Shown piece after piece: positions 1 to 8,505 of a stretch of DNA of 64,000 nt. Source of the stretch: Sinisalibacter aestuarii (GTDB taxonomy: Bacteria; Pseudomonadota; Alphaproteobacteria; Rhodobacterales; Rhodobacteraceae); NCBI RefSeq assembly GCF_027923545.1, contig NZ_BROH01000015.1, forward strand, positions 1-64,000. Reading direction: 5' to 3'. How positions within the stretch are numbered: position 1 is the stretch's first letter; the number at the start of each line of letters is the position of its first letter. Made by a program: the position numbers and the translations under genes. The notes under the pieces are model-generated. The model was not told where the DNA came from, searched no databases, and saw nothing but the letters and a program-made list of their open reading frames with translations.

Positions 1-119
1 AAACCGGAAAACCGGAAAACCGGAAAACCGGAAAACCGGAAAACCGGAAAACCGGAAAACCGGAAAACCGGAAAACCGGAAAACCGGAAAACCGGAAAAC
101 CGGAAAACCGGAAAACCGG
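1..119. repeat. Octanucleotide tandem repeat AAAACCGG, about 15 copies
   Basis: The unit AAAACCGG is repeated without error from the left edge of the window to base 119, so the array may extend further left. No frame contains a stop. Because 8 is not a multiple of 3, all three forward frames encode the same 8-residue cycle KTGKPENR. A degenerate 24-bp repeat sharing GGATTTCTGGA follows at 118-128 and 142-152. The forward frame stays open from base 1 to a stop at 301-303 and overlaps the 3' end of xerD on the other strand. I do not call it a gene, but a repeat-bearing C-terminus cannot be excluded. Confidence 0.95.
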
Positions 120-230
120 ATTTCTGGATCTCAACTTATCCGGATTTCTGGAGACCTGGCGCGCCTCCCTCAGCGATCATGTCTATGACGCCTGGTCGTC
201 CTCCGGCCCCAGCCTGGCGAAGCGCCGCCG

Positions 231-1172
231 CTACCCCTTGTCCGCCAGCGGATGGTGGGTCAGCACCAGCTCCTTCAGCCGTTCATCCAGCACGTGGGTG
301 TAAATCTCGGTGGTCGACACATCGGCATGGCCGAGCAGGGTCTGGATCGCGCGCAGATCCGCGCCATGGGCGAGCAGGTGGGTGGCGAAGGCATGGCGCA
401 GCCGGTGCGGCGTAACCGCGTCGGGAGAGACGCCGGCAGCCACCGCGATTTCCTTGATCAGCCCGTGAAAGCGGTGGCGGGTAAGGTGCCCCTCCTTGCC
501 GGATGAGGGGAACAGATAGGGCGAGGGCCTCGCGCCGGTTTTCACCGCCGCATCCTGTGCCGCGTCACGGGTGGCGAGCCATACGGCGAGCGCGTCGCGG
601 GCGGGCTGCGAGAGTGGCACCATCCGTTCCTTGCCGCCCTTGCCACGCACGAGCAGCATCCGCGGATCGCCGCGCGCCGCCGCGGCTGGCAGCTCCACAA
701 GCTCCGACACGCGCATCCCCGTCGCGTAGAGCAGTTCCATCAGGCAGGTATTGCGCAGCCGGTCGGCGGGGCTGCGGCCATGGTTGCGGGCGGCGCCGAT
801 GAGCCGCGTCACCTCGTCTTCCGAGAGCGTTTTGGGCAGCTTTTTCGCCTTGCCTGGGCCGGCGATCCGCATCGCCGGGTTATCGGTGCGCCAGCCCTCC
901 TCGAAGGCGAAGCGGTAGAGTTGTTTCACCGCCGAAAGCCGGCGGGCGCGGGTCGCGGCGGCCAGCCCTTCGGTTTCGCAGCCGATCAGATAGGCCTCGA
1001 TATCGGCCTTGCCGGCGCGGGCGAAATCGAGCCCCTGCCGGTCGAGAAACCCGGCGAAGGCTTTGAGATCGCGGCCATAGGCGAGCAGGGTGTTTTCAGC
1101 GGCGTCGAGTTCGGCCGCCTGCGCCTCCAGAAAGGCCGAGATCCAGCGCGCGTCGTCCGGGCCGAGGGTCAT
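231..1172 (-). CDS. xerD: Tyrosine recombinase XerD
   Basis: This 313-residue protein should be one half of the XerCD complex that resolves chromosome dimers at dif during division. It has an N-terminal SAM-like core-binding domain (about residues 10-95) and a C-terminal catalytic domain (about 115-305). The full catalytic set is visible: R154 in ATGMRVSEL, K178 in GKGGKER, H256 and R259 in HRLRH, H282 in LLGHADVSTT, and nucleophile Y291 in EIYTHV. The length is normal for Xer proteins and unlike phage integrases. Its start overlaps the stop of the upstream secreted-protein gene by 4 bases, so the two are probably co-transcribed. XerC would be the alternative; the sequence and its position next to aroK favour XerD. 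Confidence 0.9.
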   Translation of the reverse strand: MTLGPDDARWISAFLEAQAAELDAAENTLLAYGRDLKAFAGFLDRQGLDFARAGKADIEAYLIGCETEGLAAATRARRLSAVKQLYRFAFEEGWRTDNPAMRIAGPGKAKKLPKTLSEDEVTRLIGAARNHGRSPADRLRNTCLMELLYATGMRVSELVELPAAAARGDPRMLLVRGKGGKERMVPLSQPARDALAVWLATRDAAQDAAVKTGARPSPYLFPSSGKEGHLTRHRFHGLIKEIAVAAGVSPDAVTPHRLRHAFATHLLAHGADLRAIQTLLGHADVSTTEIYTHVLDERLKELVLTHHPLADKG

Positions 1173-2734
1173 CCCCGCCGGTCCAGGATCAGAAATTCCA
1201 GCGCCGTGCGCCGTGCGGTGTCTTCGAGGCCGACGGCGCGCAGCAGAGCCAGCGCGTCGGTCACCTGGTCGAGATCGCCCGAGGCGCCTTCGCTCAGCAG
1301 CGTCATGGCGCGCAGGATCGCCTCGCCCAGCCGGCCGCTGTCGACGAGCGAGGCCAGCCGCACCGGCGCCCCGGCGGCGGCGAAGCCGCCCTGCACGGCG
1401 GCGCTGCGCGCGTCGGGCGCTGGCGCGATGCCGGGGCTGCCCTGGGCGATGGCGGCGAGCAGGCTGTCGAGCGGTGTATCCGGCACCGCCGCAAGGGCCA
1501 CGGTTTCGTAGCTGTCCGAGAGCAGGCCCATATGGAAGGCGATGCGCCCGGCTTCTCCGTCAAGCGCCATGCCCGCCAGCGCCGCGCCATGGATGCGGGC
1601 GATCGGCACTTCGACGCGCGCCTCCTGCAGCGCGGCCCAGGCGGCGGGCAGTGCCGCGGCGGTGCCGGCATGGTGATTGGCGGCCATGTTGGCCTCCAGC
1701 GCCTGTATCGCGGCGACCCGGTCCCAGACGCCGCCCGAGGCCGCCGGGCGGCGCTCGGTATAGAGGCCGAGAAGCTGGTTGTCGGACACGGCGCCAGTGC
1801 GGGCAAGCCGTTCGCCGGCTTCGATCCGCGCTTTCCAGCCCGCGCTCGGCAGCAGGTCGGTCTGGGCGAAGGCAAGCGGCAGGCCGGCGGTGGGGATCGC
1901 ATCGCCGATCGCCTCGAACATGCGGAAGGTGAGGGGGCTGGGGTTCAGCGGCAGCGGCAGCGGCGCTTCGCCCTCGAACAGATCGGGGTCGAGGAAGCGG
2001 GCGAAGAGATCGGCGTCGTCCTCCGGGATCAGGCCGAGCGCCGAGCCGGTGCCAAGCAGGAGCGACGCGCCGGTCCAGTCGCCGGCGCGGGCAAGGCAGA
2101 AGATCCGCGCCTGATAGGTGGGCGAAAGATCCGGCGTGCCGGCCATGGTTTCGCACAGCGCCTGTTCCTCGCCGATCAGCAGGGCCACATCGAACCAGCG
2201 GCGGAAGATCTCGGGCTTGTCCGGCCCGGCGCGTTCGAGAAGGGCATTGGCCTGATCGAGCGCGCCCAGTTCCAGCAGCTTGTCGACCCGGGCGAGAAAC
2301 AGCGTATCGTCCTTGCCGCCGGGCGCGACGGGCGGGTCCAGTTCGGCGAGCAGGATGGTGTAGAGCAGCGCCTGCAGCGCGGGCAGCATGTCGGGCGCCA
2401 GCGCGCGTACCCGGCGGGCGAGGTCTTCGGCGCCGGAGCTGCCCCAGAGATTGGCGGGCAGGCCGGTGACGGCGGGCGAGAGAATGCCGATCGCGTCGGG
2501 CCGGTTGCCGCCATCGAGCGGGGCAACGGCCACCGGGTCCACCGTTGCGCCCGGGGTCACGGCGGGCTCGTCGATGCCCGCGCCGGGCGCGGCGGCGGGC
2601 ATGGCGACGCTGTCGGAGAGCCAGTCGATGGCCGACATGGGCGCGCCGCTATCCTGCGCCGGGGCGGGCAGGGGCGACAGCAGCGCCAGGGCAAGCGCCG
2701 GCGCGGCCAGGCGCCGATGGCTAGCTGCCGGCAT
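1169..2734 (-). CDS. Secreted/periplasmic hypothetical protein
   Basis: A 521-residue protein that I do not recognise. Residues 1-26 look like a signal peptide: SHRR, then an Ala/Leu core, then the cleavage-like APAQD. The rest is rich in Ala, Leu, Gly and Asp with no transmembrane segments, and has an alpha-helical, TPR-like look (for example RRWFDVALLIGEEQALCETM) but no clear catalytic motif. It overlaps xerD by 4 bases downstream and the 46-residue membrane-protein gene by 14 bases upstream, so the three form one transcription unit. An export-associated scaffold or envelope role is only a guess. Confidence 0.75.
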   Translation of the reverse strand: MPAASHRRLAAPALALALLSPLPAPAQDSGAPMSAIDWLSDSVAMPAAAPGAGIDEPAVTPGATVDPVAVAPLDGGNRPDAIGILSPAVTGLPANLWGSSGAEDLARRVRALAPDMLPALQALLYTILLAELDPPVAPGGKDDTLFLARVDKLLELGALDQANALLERAGPDKPEIFRRWFDVALLIGEEQALCETMAGTPDLSPTYQARIFCLARAGDWTGASLLLGTGSALGLIPEDDADLFARFLDPDLFEGEAPLPLPLNPSPLTFRMFEAIGDAIPTAGLPLAFAQTDLLPSAGWKARIEAGERLARTGAVSDNQLLGLYTERRPAASGGVWDRVAAIQALEANMAANHHAGTAAALPAAWAALQEARVEVPIARIHGAALAGMALDGEAGRIAFHMGLLSDSYETVALAAVPDTPLDSLLAAIAQGSPGIAPAPDARSAAVQGGFAAAGAPVRLASLVDSGRLGEAILRAMTLLSEGASGDLDQVTDALALLRAVGLEDTARRTALEFLILDRRG

Positions 2735-2861
2735 CCAGTGTCACCGTAAGGCTCTGCTCGGAGGGCTCGGGCGCGAGATCGCCGATATAGGCATAACCCA
2801 CGAGGCCGATCACCCCGATGACAACCACCAGCAAAAGGAATTTCACAAGCCGCCCGATCAT
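2721..2861 (-). CDS. Small single-pass membrane protein (46 aa)
   Basis: A 46-residue frame starts at an ATG (2859-2861) and ends at TAG (2721-2723). It begins MIGRLVKF, has one hydrophobic helix (LLLVVVIGVIGLVGYAYIG, residues 9-27) and a short acidic tail ending in TLDAGS. Positive charge before the helix predicts the C-terminus outside. It overlaps the next gene by 14 bases and is divergent from aroK, so it is probably the first gene of the xerD transcription unit. I do not recognise the family. Support comes from the coherent membrane helix, the start position and the tight packing. Confidence 0.65.
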   Translation of the reverse strand: MIGRLVKFLLLVVVIGVIGLVGYAYIGDLAPEPSEQSLTVTLDAGS

Positions 2862-2973
2862 GCCTCGCCTTCCGCGTTTCGCAGGTTTCATCGCCCGCGC
2901 CGTTCATATATGGCATGAAATCGAAGGTCACGCCATCACGCGGCGGGACAAAAAATCGGCGAGGTGCTGCCGT

Positions 2974-3525
2974 TTGGCACTGAAGGTGAAAAAGCCCATC
3001 GTCATGGTGGGAATGATGGGTGCGGGCAAGTCGGCGGTCGGGCGCACGCTGGCGCAGGTGCTGGGCGTGCCCTTTCTCGACAGCGATCACGAGATCGAGC
3101 GCGCGGCCGCCATGTCGATTGCCGAGGTGTTCGAGCGCGATGGCGAAGCCTTTTTCCGCGCCCGCGAAACCGAGGTGCTGAAGCGGCTGCTGACCACCGG
3201 ACCTTGCGTGATTTCCACCGGCGGCGGCGCGTTTCTTGCAGAAGAAAACCGGCAGATGATGCACGATATCGGCGTTTCGGTCTGGCTCAGGGCCGATCTC
3301 GATCTGCTCTGGGAGCGGGTGCGCCACAAATCCACCCGGCCGCTCCTGCATACGCCCGATCCGAAGGGCACCTTGCGGGATATCTATGACCGGCGGGTGG
3401 GTATCTATGCCAAGGCTGACCTCGTGGTCGATGCGCATCCGGCCTATTCTCTGGGCGACATGACGAAACAGGTGATCCGGGTGCTCAAGACCCGGCCCGA
3501 CGTGCTGGAGGAGAAGCGCAAATGA
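2974..3525 (+). CDS. aroK: Shikimate kinase
   Basis: The enzyme phosphorylates shikimate at the 3-OH using ATP, the fifth step of the chorismate pathway. The P-loop GMMGAGKSAVG lies near the N-terminus, followed by FLDSDHEIE (shikimate and Mg contacts), STGGGAF (shikimate-binding loop) and STRPLL (lid Arg). The frame is open much further upstream, but that part overlaps the divergent small gene and is not family-like. I chose TTG 2974 because GAGGTG sits 7 bases before it; GTG 2986 is the alternative and would begin right at KKPIVMVG. The stop overlaps the aroB start, so aroK and aroB are translationally coupled. Confidence 0.92.
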   Translation: MALKVKKPIVMVGMMGAGKSAVGRTLAQVLGVPFLDSDHEIERAAAMSIAEVFERDGEAFFRARETEVLKRLLTTGPCVISTGGGAFLAEENRQMMHDIGVSVWLRADLDLLWERVRHKSTRPLLHTPDPKGTLRDIYDRRVGIYAKADLVVDAHPAYSLGDMTKQVIRVLKTRPDVLEEKRK

Positions 3526-4640
3526 GTGCGATCGACGTGGTCCGGGTGGAACTGGGCGCCCGCGCCTACGATGTGCGGATCGGGCCGGGGCTCATCGCCC
3601 GCGCCGGGGCTGAAGTCGGGCCGCTTCTGAACCGGAAACGGGTGTGGATCGTCACCGAATCCCGCGTCGCGGCGCTGCATCTCGACGCGCTGAAGGCGGG
3701 GCTTGCGGCGGAGGGGATCGAGGCCGAGGCGCTGGTTTTGCCGCCCGGTGAGGCCACCAAGAGCTGGCTGCATCTGCAGGAGGTGGTGGAATGGCTGCTC
3801 GCCGAAAAGGTCGAGCGCAAGGATATGGTCGTTGCTTTCGGCGGCGGCGTGATCGGCGATCTGGTGGGCTTTGCCGCGGCGATCCTGCGCCGGGGCGTGC
3901 GCTTCGTGCAGATCCCCACCAGCTTGCTGGCGCAGGTCGACAGCTCGGTGGGCGGCAAGACCGGGATCAACTCGCCGCATGGCAAGAACCTCGTCGGCGC
4001 CTTCCACCAGCCCGCGCTGGTGCTGGCCGATATCGACGTGCTCGGTACGCTTGCGGAGCGCGACTTTCTCGCAGGCTACGGCGAGGTGGTGAAATATGGC
4101 GGGCTTGGCTCGCTCGCCTTCTTTGAATGGCTGGAGGCGCATGGCCCGGCGCTGGCGGCGGGCGATGCTACGCTGCGCCAGGAGGCGGTGCGCCGCTCGG
4201 TGCAGATGAAGGCCGATATCGTCGCGCGCGACGAGACCGAGGCCGGGGAGCGGGCGCTGCTCAATCTCGGCCACACCTTCGGCCATGCGCTGGAGGCGGC
4301 GACGGGCTATTCCGACCGGCTGCTGCACGGCGAAGGCGTGGCGATCGGCTGCGCGCTCGCCTTCGAGACCAGCGCAAGGCTCGGGCTGATGAGCCAGGAA
4401 GAGCCCTCGCGGTTCCGCGCCCATCTGGCGGCCATGGGCATGAAGCGCGATCTGGCCGATATCCGCTCGGAACTGCCCGATGCCGCCGGGCTGATGGGCC
4501 TGATGGCGCAGGACAAGAAGGTGGAGGCGGGGCGTATCCGCTTCATCCTCGCGCGCGGGATCGGCGAGGCGTTCGTGGCCGAGGATGTGGACCCTGAGGT
4601 GGTGCGCGACGTACTGAGCGAGGCGCTGTCGGCGCGCTGA
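3522..4640 (+). CDS. aroB: 3-dehydroquinate synthase
   Basis: This NAD- and metal-dependent cytoplasmic enzyme turns DAHP into 3-dehydroquinate, the second chorismate-pathway step. The 372 residues fit the family. Visible signatures are the nucleotide-binding GGGVIGDLVGFAAA, the substrate-binding PTSLLAQVDSSVGGKTGIN, the metal ligands in NLGHTFGHALEA, and HGEGVAIG. The start codon lies within the aroK stop (ATGA overlap), so aroK-aroB is an operon, as is usual in alphaproteobacteria. Confidence 0.97.
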   Translation: MSAIDVVRVELGARAYDVRIGPGLIARAGAEVGPLLNRKRVWIVTESRVAALHLDALKAGLAAEGIEAEALVLPPGEATKSWLHLQEVVEWLLAEKVERKDMVVAFGGGVIGDLVGFAAAILRRGVRFVQIPTSLLAQVDSSVGGKTGINSPHGKNLVGAFHQPALVLADIDVLGTLAERDFLAGYGEVVKYGGLGSLAFFEWLEAHGPALAAGDATLRQEAVRRSVQMKADIVARDETEAGERALLNLGHTFGHALEAATGYSDRLLHGEGVAIGCALAFETSARLGLMSQEEPSRFRAHLAAMGMKRDLADIRSELPDAAGLMGLMAQDKKVEAGRIRFILARGIGEAFVAEDVDPEVVRDVLSEALSAR

Positions 4641-4654
4641 CCGGCGGCACTGGC

Positions 4655-5734
4655 TCAGCGGCGGCGGGCATTCGCCACCACCATCAGCTCGCCAAGGTTC
4701 TCGCGGGTGATATAGCCCACCAGCGCGCCATCCTTGCCGGTGACGCCCACCGCCGGGGCGCCCGCCTGCATCTTTTCCAGCACCGATGACAGCCCTTCGC
4801 CAAGCCGGGCAATCGGCAGGTTGGGGATCATCACATCCGATACCCGGCGCGGACGCGGATCGGCATCGAGCGCGCGGTAGAGATCGGCGCGGGTGAGCAG
4901 GCCGAGCGCCGCGCCGGTGATCGGTTCGATCACCGGAAATTCATGCTGGGTGGTGCGGATGAGCGTGGTGGCGGCGGCGTCGATGCTGTCATCGGGGCGC
5001 AGCGCCTCGTATTCGGTGATCATCGCATCGCGGGCGGCCAGATCGCGCGCGAGGCTCATCATCGCTTCCTGCGAGCTTTCGGCCCCCGCCGAGAGGAAGA
5101 TGAAAACCGAGATCAGCACCATCACCGGGTTGCCGCTGACAAGGCCGAACAGGCCGAGGCCAAAGGCCAGCACCTGTCCGGCGCTGGCGGCGATCCGGGT
5201 GGCGCGGGCGCGGTCGGTCATCGCGGCGAGCGCCGCGCGCAGCACCCGCCCGCCATCCATCGGGAAGGCGGGGAGCAGGTTGAAAGCGGCGAGCAGGGCG
5301 TTGAGGAGCGCGATCTGGGCGGGCAGATCGGCCAGCGTGATCTGGTCGAGCGTGGTGCTGGCCAGCCGGTCGGGGCCGAGGATCAGCGCAAGGGCAAGGA
5401 AGATCACCACATTCACCGCGGGCCCGGCCAGCGCCACCAGCACTTCCTGACCCGGTTTTTCCGGCATCCGCTCCATCCGCGCGAGGCCGCCGATGGGCAG
5501 CAAGGTCACATCCGGGGTGCGGATGCCGAAGCGGCGGGCCATCAGCGCATGGCCGAATTCATGGGCGACGACGCAGGCGAAGAGCAGGAGCACATAGAGG
5601 ATGTGCACGCCTGCGCCGGCCGCGCCACCGATCGAATAGCCCGCGATCCCGATCCAGGCGAGCAGCAGGAAGAAGGTGGCATGAACGCGGATTTCACTGC
5701 CGAAGAGATGCCCGATCGGGAAGGACCATGCCAT
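4655..5734 (-). CDS. Site-2-protease-like M50 metalloprotease with C-terminal CBS domains
   Basis: An inner-membrane zinc protease. Several hydrophobic helices are present. H58-E59-F60-G61-H62 is the zinc-binding HExxH, and [11 protein letters not shown] carries the conserved distal Asp. The C-terminal third contains two CBS motifs (for example [11 protein letters not shown] and [13 protein letters not shown]) that probably bind an adenosyl ligand and control activity. I started it at ATG 5734 (MAWSFPIG) because GGAG lies 6 bases upstream; in-frame ATGs further up lack such a site. It converges with aroB. The substrate is unknown; family members cleave membrane-anchored anti-sigma factors or other transmembrane proteins. 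Confidence 0.88.
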   Translation of the reverse strand: MAWSFPIGHLFGSEIRVHATFFLLLAWIGIAGYSIGGAAGAGVHILYVLLLFACVVAHEFGHALMARRFGIRTPDVTLLPIGGLARMERMPEKPGQEVLVALAGPAVNVVIFLALALILGPDRLASTTLDQITLADLPAQIALLNALLAAFNLLPAFPMDGGRVLRAALAAMTDRARATRIAASAGQVLAFGLGLFGLVSGNPVMVLISVFIFLSAGAESSQEAMMSLARDLAARDAMITEYEALRPDDSIDAAATTLIRTTQHEFPVIEPITGAALGLLTRADLYRALDADPRPRRVSDVMIPNLPIARLGEGLSSVLEKMQAGAPAVGVTGKDGALVGYITRENLGELMVVANARRR

Positions 5735-5826
5735 TGCCGGCTCCATTGCAAAGGGCGCGCGGTGTGGCCGCACGCCCTGACATGATGGGCCGCCCCGGCC
5801 GCCGGCTCAAGCCCGGCCTGGCGCGG

Positions 5827-6345
5827 TCAGAACGGGATTTCGTCGTCGAACCCGCCGGAAGAGCCGCCGCCGGAACCGCCCGAGGGGGCGCCGCCGCCGC
5901 TGTCATAGCCGCCACCGCCATAGCCGCCGCCCTGATCGCCGCCATAGCCGCCGCTGCCGCCGCCGTAGCCACCACCACCGCTGCCGCCTTCGCCGCGCCC
6001 GTCGAGCAGGGTCAGTTCACCGCGATAGGGGCGCAGCACCACTTCGGTGGTGTAACGGTCCTGCCCGGACTGGTCCTGCCATTTGCGGGTTTCGAGCTGG
6101 CCCTCGATATAGACCTTGGAGCCCTTGCGCAGATATTGCTCGGCGATCCGGCCCAGCGGTTCGGAGAAGATCGCCACCGAGTGCCACTCGGTGCGCTCGC
6201 GGCGCTCGCCGGTATTGCGGTCTTTCCAGTTTTCCGAGGTGGCGATGCGCAGGTTCACCACCTTGCCGCCGTTCTGGAAGGTGCGTACCTCCGGGTCGCG
6301 GCCAAGATTGCCGATGAGAATGACCTTGTTTACCGACCCTGCCAT
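5827..6345 (-). CDS. ssb: Single-stranded DNA-binding protein
   Basis: A 172-residue SSB that coats single-stranded DNA during replication, repair and recombination. It begins [21 protein letters not shown] and has the OB-fold over about residues 4-110, including the [18 protein letters not shown] region. A Gly-rich linker of GGYGGG-type repeats and the partner-docking acidic tip DDEIPF complete it. GGGAGG precedes the start by a normal distance. It is divergent from the lytic transglycosylase; the intervening stretch shows no GTTC-N7-GTTC SOS box. Confidence 0.97.
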   Translation of the reverse strand: MAGSVNKVILIGNLGRDPEVRTFQNGGKVVNLRIATSENWKDRNTGERRERTEWHSVAIFSEPLGRIAEQYLRKGSKVYIEGQLETRKWQDQSGQDRYTTEVVLRPYRGELTLLDGRGEGGSGGGGYGGGSGGYGGDQGGGYGGGGYDSGGGAPSGGSGGGSSGGFDDEIPF

Positions 6346-6495
6346 GGGTGCCTCCCGAATCTCGTCAAATGGTTCCCTTGGTTACAACACCCGCACTTGG
6401 TTAAGAAAAGCCTTAAATCCGCCATTTGTCGCGGGTACTGGTCGTCGGCGCGCAAATCCTGTATTTTTGTGTGCGGGAACCTCGAAGGGGGAAGG

Positions 6496-7083
6496 ATGCG
6501 ACGCTTCGTGCTCGGCGCTTGTCTTGTGTGCCTGCCGGTCGGTGGACCGGCGGTGGCCGATACGTTGTTCTCCTCGTCTTCGGGCCGGTCGAGCTTCGAG
6601 AACGCGCTGAAAGTGCTCGATGGCCGGGCGGCGCAGCAATACGAAAACTCGGTGCGGCTGACGCCGAATTACGTGCCCGATCAGGGCTCGGGCGTGATTC
6701 CGCGCTATGCCGGCAATTATCGGGGCCAGTATCTGACCCATGCCAAGGCGGCGGCGCAGAAGCATGGCATCCCGGAAGATCTGTTCCTGCGCCTGGTGCA
6801 GCAGGAATCGGGCTGGAACCCCTCGGCCAAGAGCCATGCCGGGGCGCTGGGGCTGGCCCAGCTCATGCCCGATACGGCATTGCGGCTTGGCGTCGATCCG
6901 CTCGACCCGCTCGCCAATCTCGATGGCGGGGCGCGCTACCTGCGCCAGCAATATGACCGGTTCCGCTCCTGGCGGCTGGCGCTGGCGGCCTATAATGCCG
7001 GGCCGGAGGCGGTGGTGAAATACGAGGGCATCCCGCCCTATGCCGAGACCGAAGGCTATGTGAAGGCGATCCTCGGCGGCTGA
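6496..7083 (+). CDS. Lytic transglycosylase (GH23, Slt type)
   Basis: A 195-residue periplasmic murein hydrolase. Residues 1-21 form a signal peptide ([12 protein letters not shown]...AVAD). The SLT domain starts near residue 85: the catalytic Glu is E104 in [10 protein letters not shown], followed by [24 protein letters not shown] and [13 protein letters not shown], all classic GH23 elements. The ATG at 6496 follows GGGGGAAGG closely. It should cut glycan strands to give 1,6-anhydromuropeptides. Upstream lies a TTAA-N8-TTAA element, one base off the CtrA spacing. Confidence 0.9.
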   Translation: MRRFVLGACLVCLPVGGPAVADTLFSSSSGRSSFENALKVLDGRAAQQYENSVRLTPNYVPDQGSGVIPRYAGNYRGQYLTHAKAAAQKHGIPEDLFLRLVQQESGWNPSAKSHAGALGLAQLMPDTALRLGVDPLDPLANLDGGARYLRQQYDRFRSWRLALAAYNAGPEAVVKYEGIPPYAETEGYVKAILGG

Positions 7084-7092
7084 GCCGGGCGC

Positions 7093-7638
7093 TCAACTCA
7101 CATCGGACAGCTCTTTGCGATGCATCCAGTCGGCGTGGCGCGGCGCCTTCTTCGTGCGCGACCATTCCTCCAGCATCTCCCATTTCACCGCGTCGAGCTT
7201 TTCGAGCATGGCCTGTTCCGCGGGATCGGGGCAGGCCAGTTCGATCCGGTGGCCGCTCGGGTCGAAGAAATAGATCGAGTGGAAGATCGAGTGATCGGTC
7301 ACGCCCAGAACGTCGACACCGCTCTTTTCAAGATGTTCCTTAAATTCAATAAGTTCCGCGCGATCCTTCACCCTGAAGGCGATGTGCTGAACCCATTTCG
7401 GCGTGTTCTCGTCACGCCCCATCTCGGGCTTGGTCGGCAGTTCGAAGAAGGCGAGCACATTGCCGTCGCCCGCATCGAGGAAGATATGCATGTAAGGATC
7501 GGGTTCATGGGTCGAGGGCACGTGATCCTCGGCGATGGCGAGGATGAAATCCATCCCCAGCATGTCGCGATACCAGTCGACCGTTTCTTTCGCATCCTTG
7601 CAGCGATAGGCGACGTGGTGGATTTTCTCGATTTTCAT
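7093..7638 (-). CDS. VOC-superfamily protein (glyoxalase/extradiol dioxygenase fold)
   Basis: A 181-residue protein starting MKIEKIHHVAYRCKDAKETV. It has paired beta-alpha-beta-beta-beta modules with metal-ligand positions in IHHVAYR, WVQHIAFRV and GHRIELACP, the pattern of metal-dependent VOC enzymes. GGGAGGA just before ATG 7638 fixes the start; the frame is open for 11 more codons upstream without a better site. The C-terminal 45 residues extend beyond a standard glyoxalase domain. A ring-cleaving or isomerase role is possible; the substrate cannot be read from the sequence or its neighbours. Confidence 0.8.
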   Translation of the reverse strand: MKIEKIHHVAYRCKDAKETVDWYRDMLGMDFILAIAEDHVPSTHEPDPYMHIFLDAGDGNVLAFFELPTKPEMGRDENTPKWVQHIAFRVKDRAELIEFKEHLEKSGVDVLGVTDHSIFHSIYFFDPSGHRIELACPDPAEQAMLEKLDAVKWEMLEEWSRTKKAPRHADWMHRKELSDVS

Positions 7639-7698
7639 GAGCGTCCTCCCTGTTTGGGGGGAGCATAGCAAAAAGAACGTTGCAAATGAAATGAATTA

Positions 7699-8379
7699 TT
7701 AGGAAGCGGTCTCGGTGAGGGACACGGTCGAAAACCCGTCGGGCAGGAAACGAACGAACGCCTCCGTCCCTTTGGACTTGGGGTCCAAATCGAAGAGGTG
7801 TGGGCGGGCTGAGAGGTAGCGCCGCCAAGTTCGTTCGGGCAACTCGCTAATTTTTATATCAAAACGCGGACGCATCTCGCCGTTGAGGTTGGCCAGGCGC
7901 ATCCCGGCACCATTGCGACTATTTTGGGCGATCACGGTTCGGATGTTGTGGTCGAGTTCCGTGACGGCGCTCGTGGGCGGCGCACTGTCCAGAAACTGGA
8001 ACTCAGTGCAAGCCTCAGAAAATCGGCTCGGCTTCTTTGCCGCCTCGCTCATACCCACCACGCGCATCCCGCGTTCGCGCAGGCGGGTGGCAAGGTGAAC
8101 GAAATCGCCGTCCGAACTCGCAATCACAACGGTATCGAAGGCACCGGATGGGCAGAGGTCCATCGCGTCAATGGCGAGTAGCAGGTCGGTTGCGTTCTTG
8201 CCAGTTCCGGCGTGCACGAGCCGCACGCCCGGCGCATCGTTCCAACCTTTTGCCGTGGCCGCGTCGAGGTAGGCGCGGTGGAGGTCGATGCGCCCCTCGG
8301 CCGCACCGCGCTGCGCGATCCGCGCGGCGTGGACGGCACTCACATTGTCAGCGTCAACAAATATCGCAACCCGCGTCAT
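7699..8379 (-). CDS. NYN-domain (PIN-like) putative RNase
   Basis: A 226-residue protein with an N-terminal NYN domain (residues 1-145): MTRVAIFVDADN, KNATDLLLAIDAMD and VIASSDGDFVHLATRL provide the acidic metal-binding residues typical of PIN-like ribonucleases of the LabA/DUF88 family. Residues 160-225 (ELPERTWRRYLSARPHLF) resemble the OST-HTH/LOTUS RNA-binding domain often fused to NYN proteins in bacteria. It probably processes or decays RNA. It stands alone on the minus strand between the VOC gene and the AraC gene. Confidence 0.82.
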   Translation of the reverse strand: MTRVAIFVDADNVSAVHAARIAQRGAAEGRIDLHRAYLDAATAKGWNDAPGVRLVHAGTGKNATDLLLAIDAMDLCPSGAFDTVVIASSDGDFVHLATRLRERGMRVVGMSEAAKKPSRFSEACTEFQFLDSAPPTSAVTELDHNIRTVIAQNSRNGAGMRLANLNGEMRPRFDIKISELPERTWRRYLSARPHLFDLDPKSKGTEAFVRFLPDGFSTVSLTETAS

Positions 8380-8505
8380 GGGCGAACCTCACATGCATGT
8401 GTTCACCAAGATCGGGTATGAATCGGGCACGGTTAGGGCAGGGCAGTGAAAAAAGCTCGTCGCGTCAGGGAATGCGCGGGCAAACCCTGCGGCACCAGAA
8501 CCGCC

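Noticed and set aside
1-119. CRISPR array at the left edge
   Set aside because: The unit is 8 bp with no spacers, and no cas genes are seen; it is a simple tandem repeat.
6401-6416. TTAA-N8-TTAA before the lytic transglycosylase as a CtrA box
   Set aside because: The spacer is 8 bases rather than 7, and no TTAAC extension is present.
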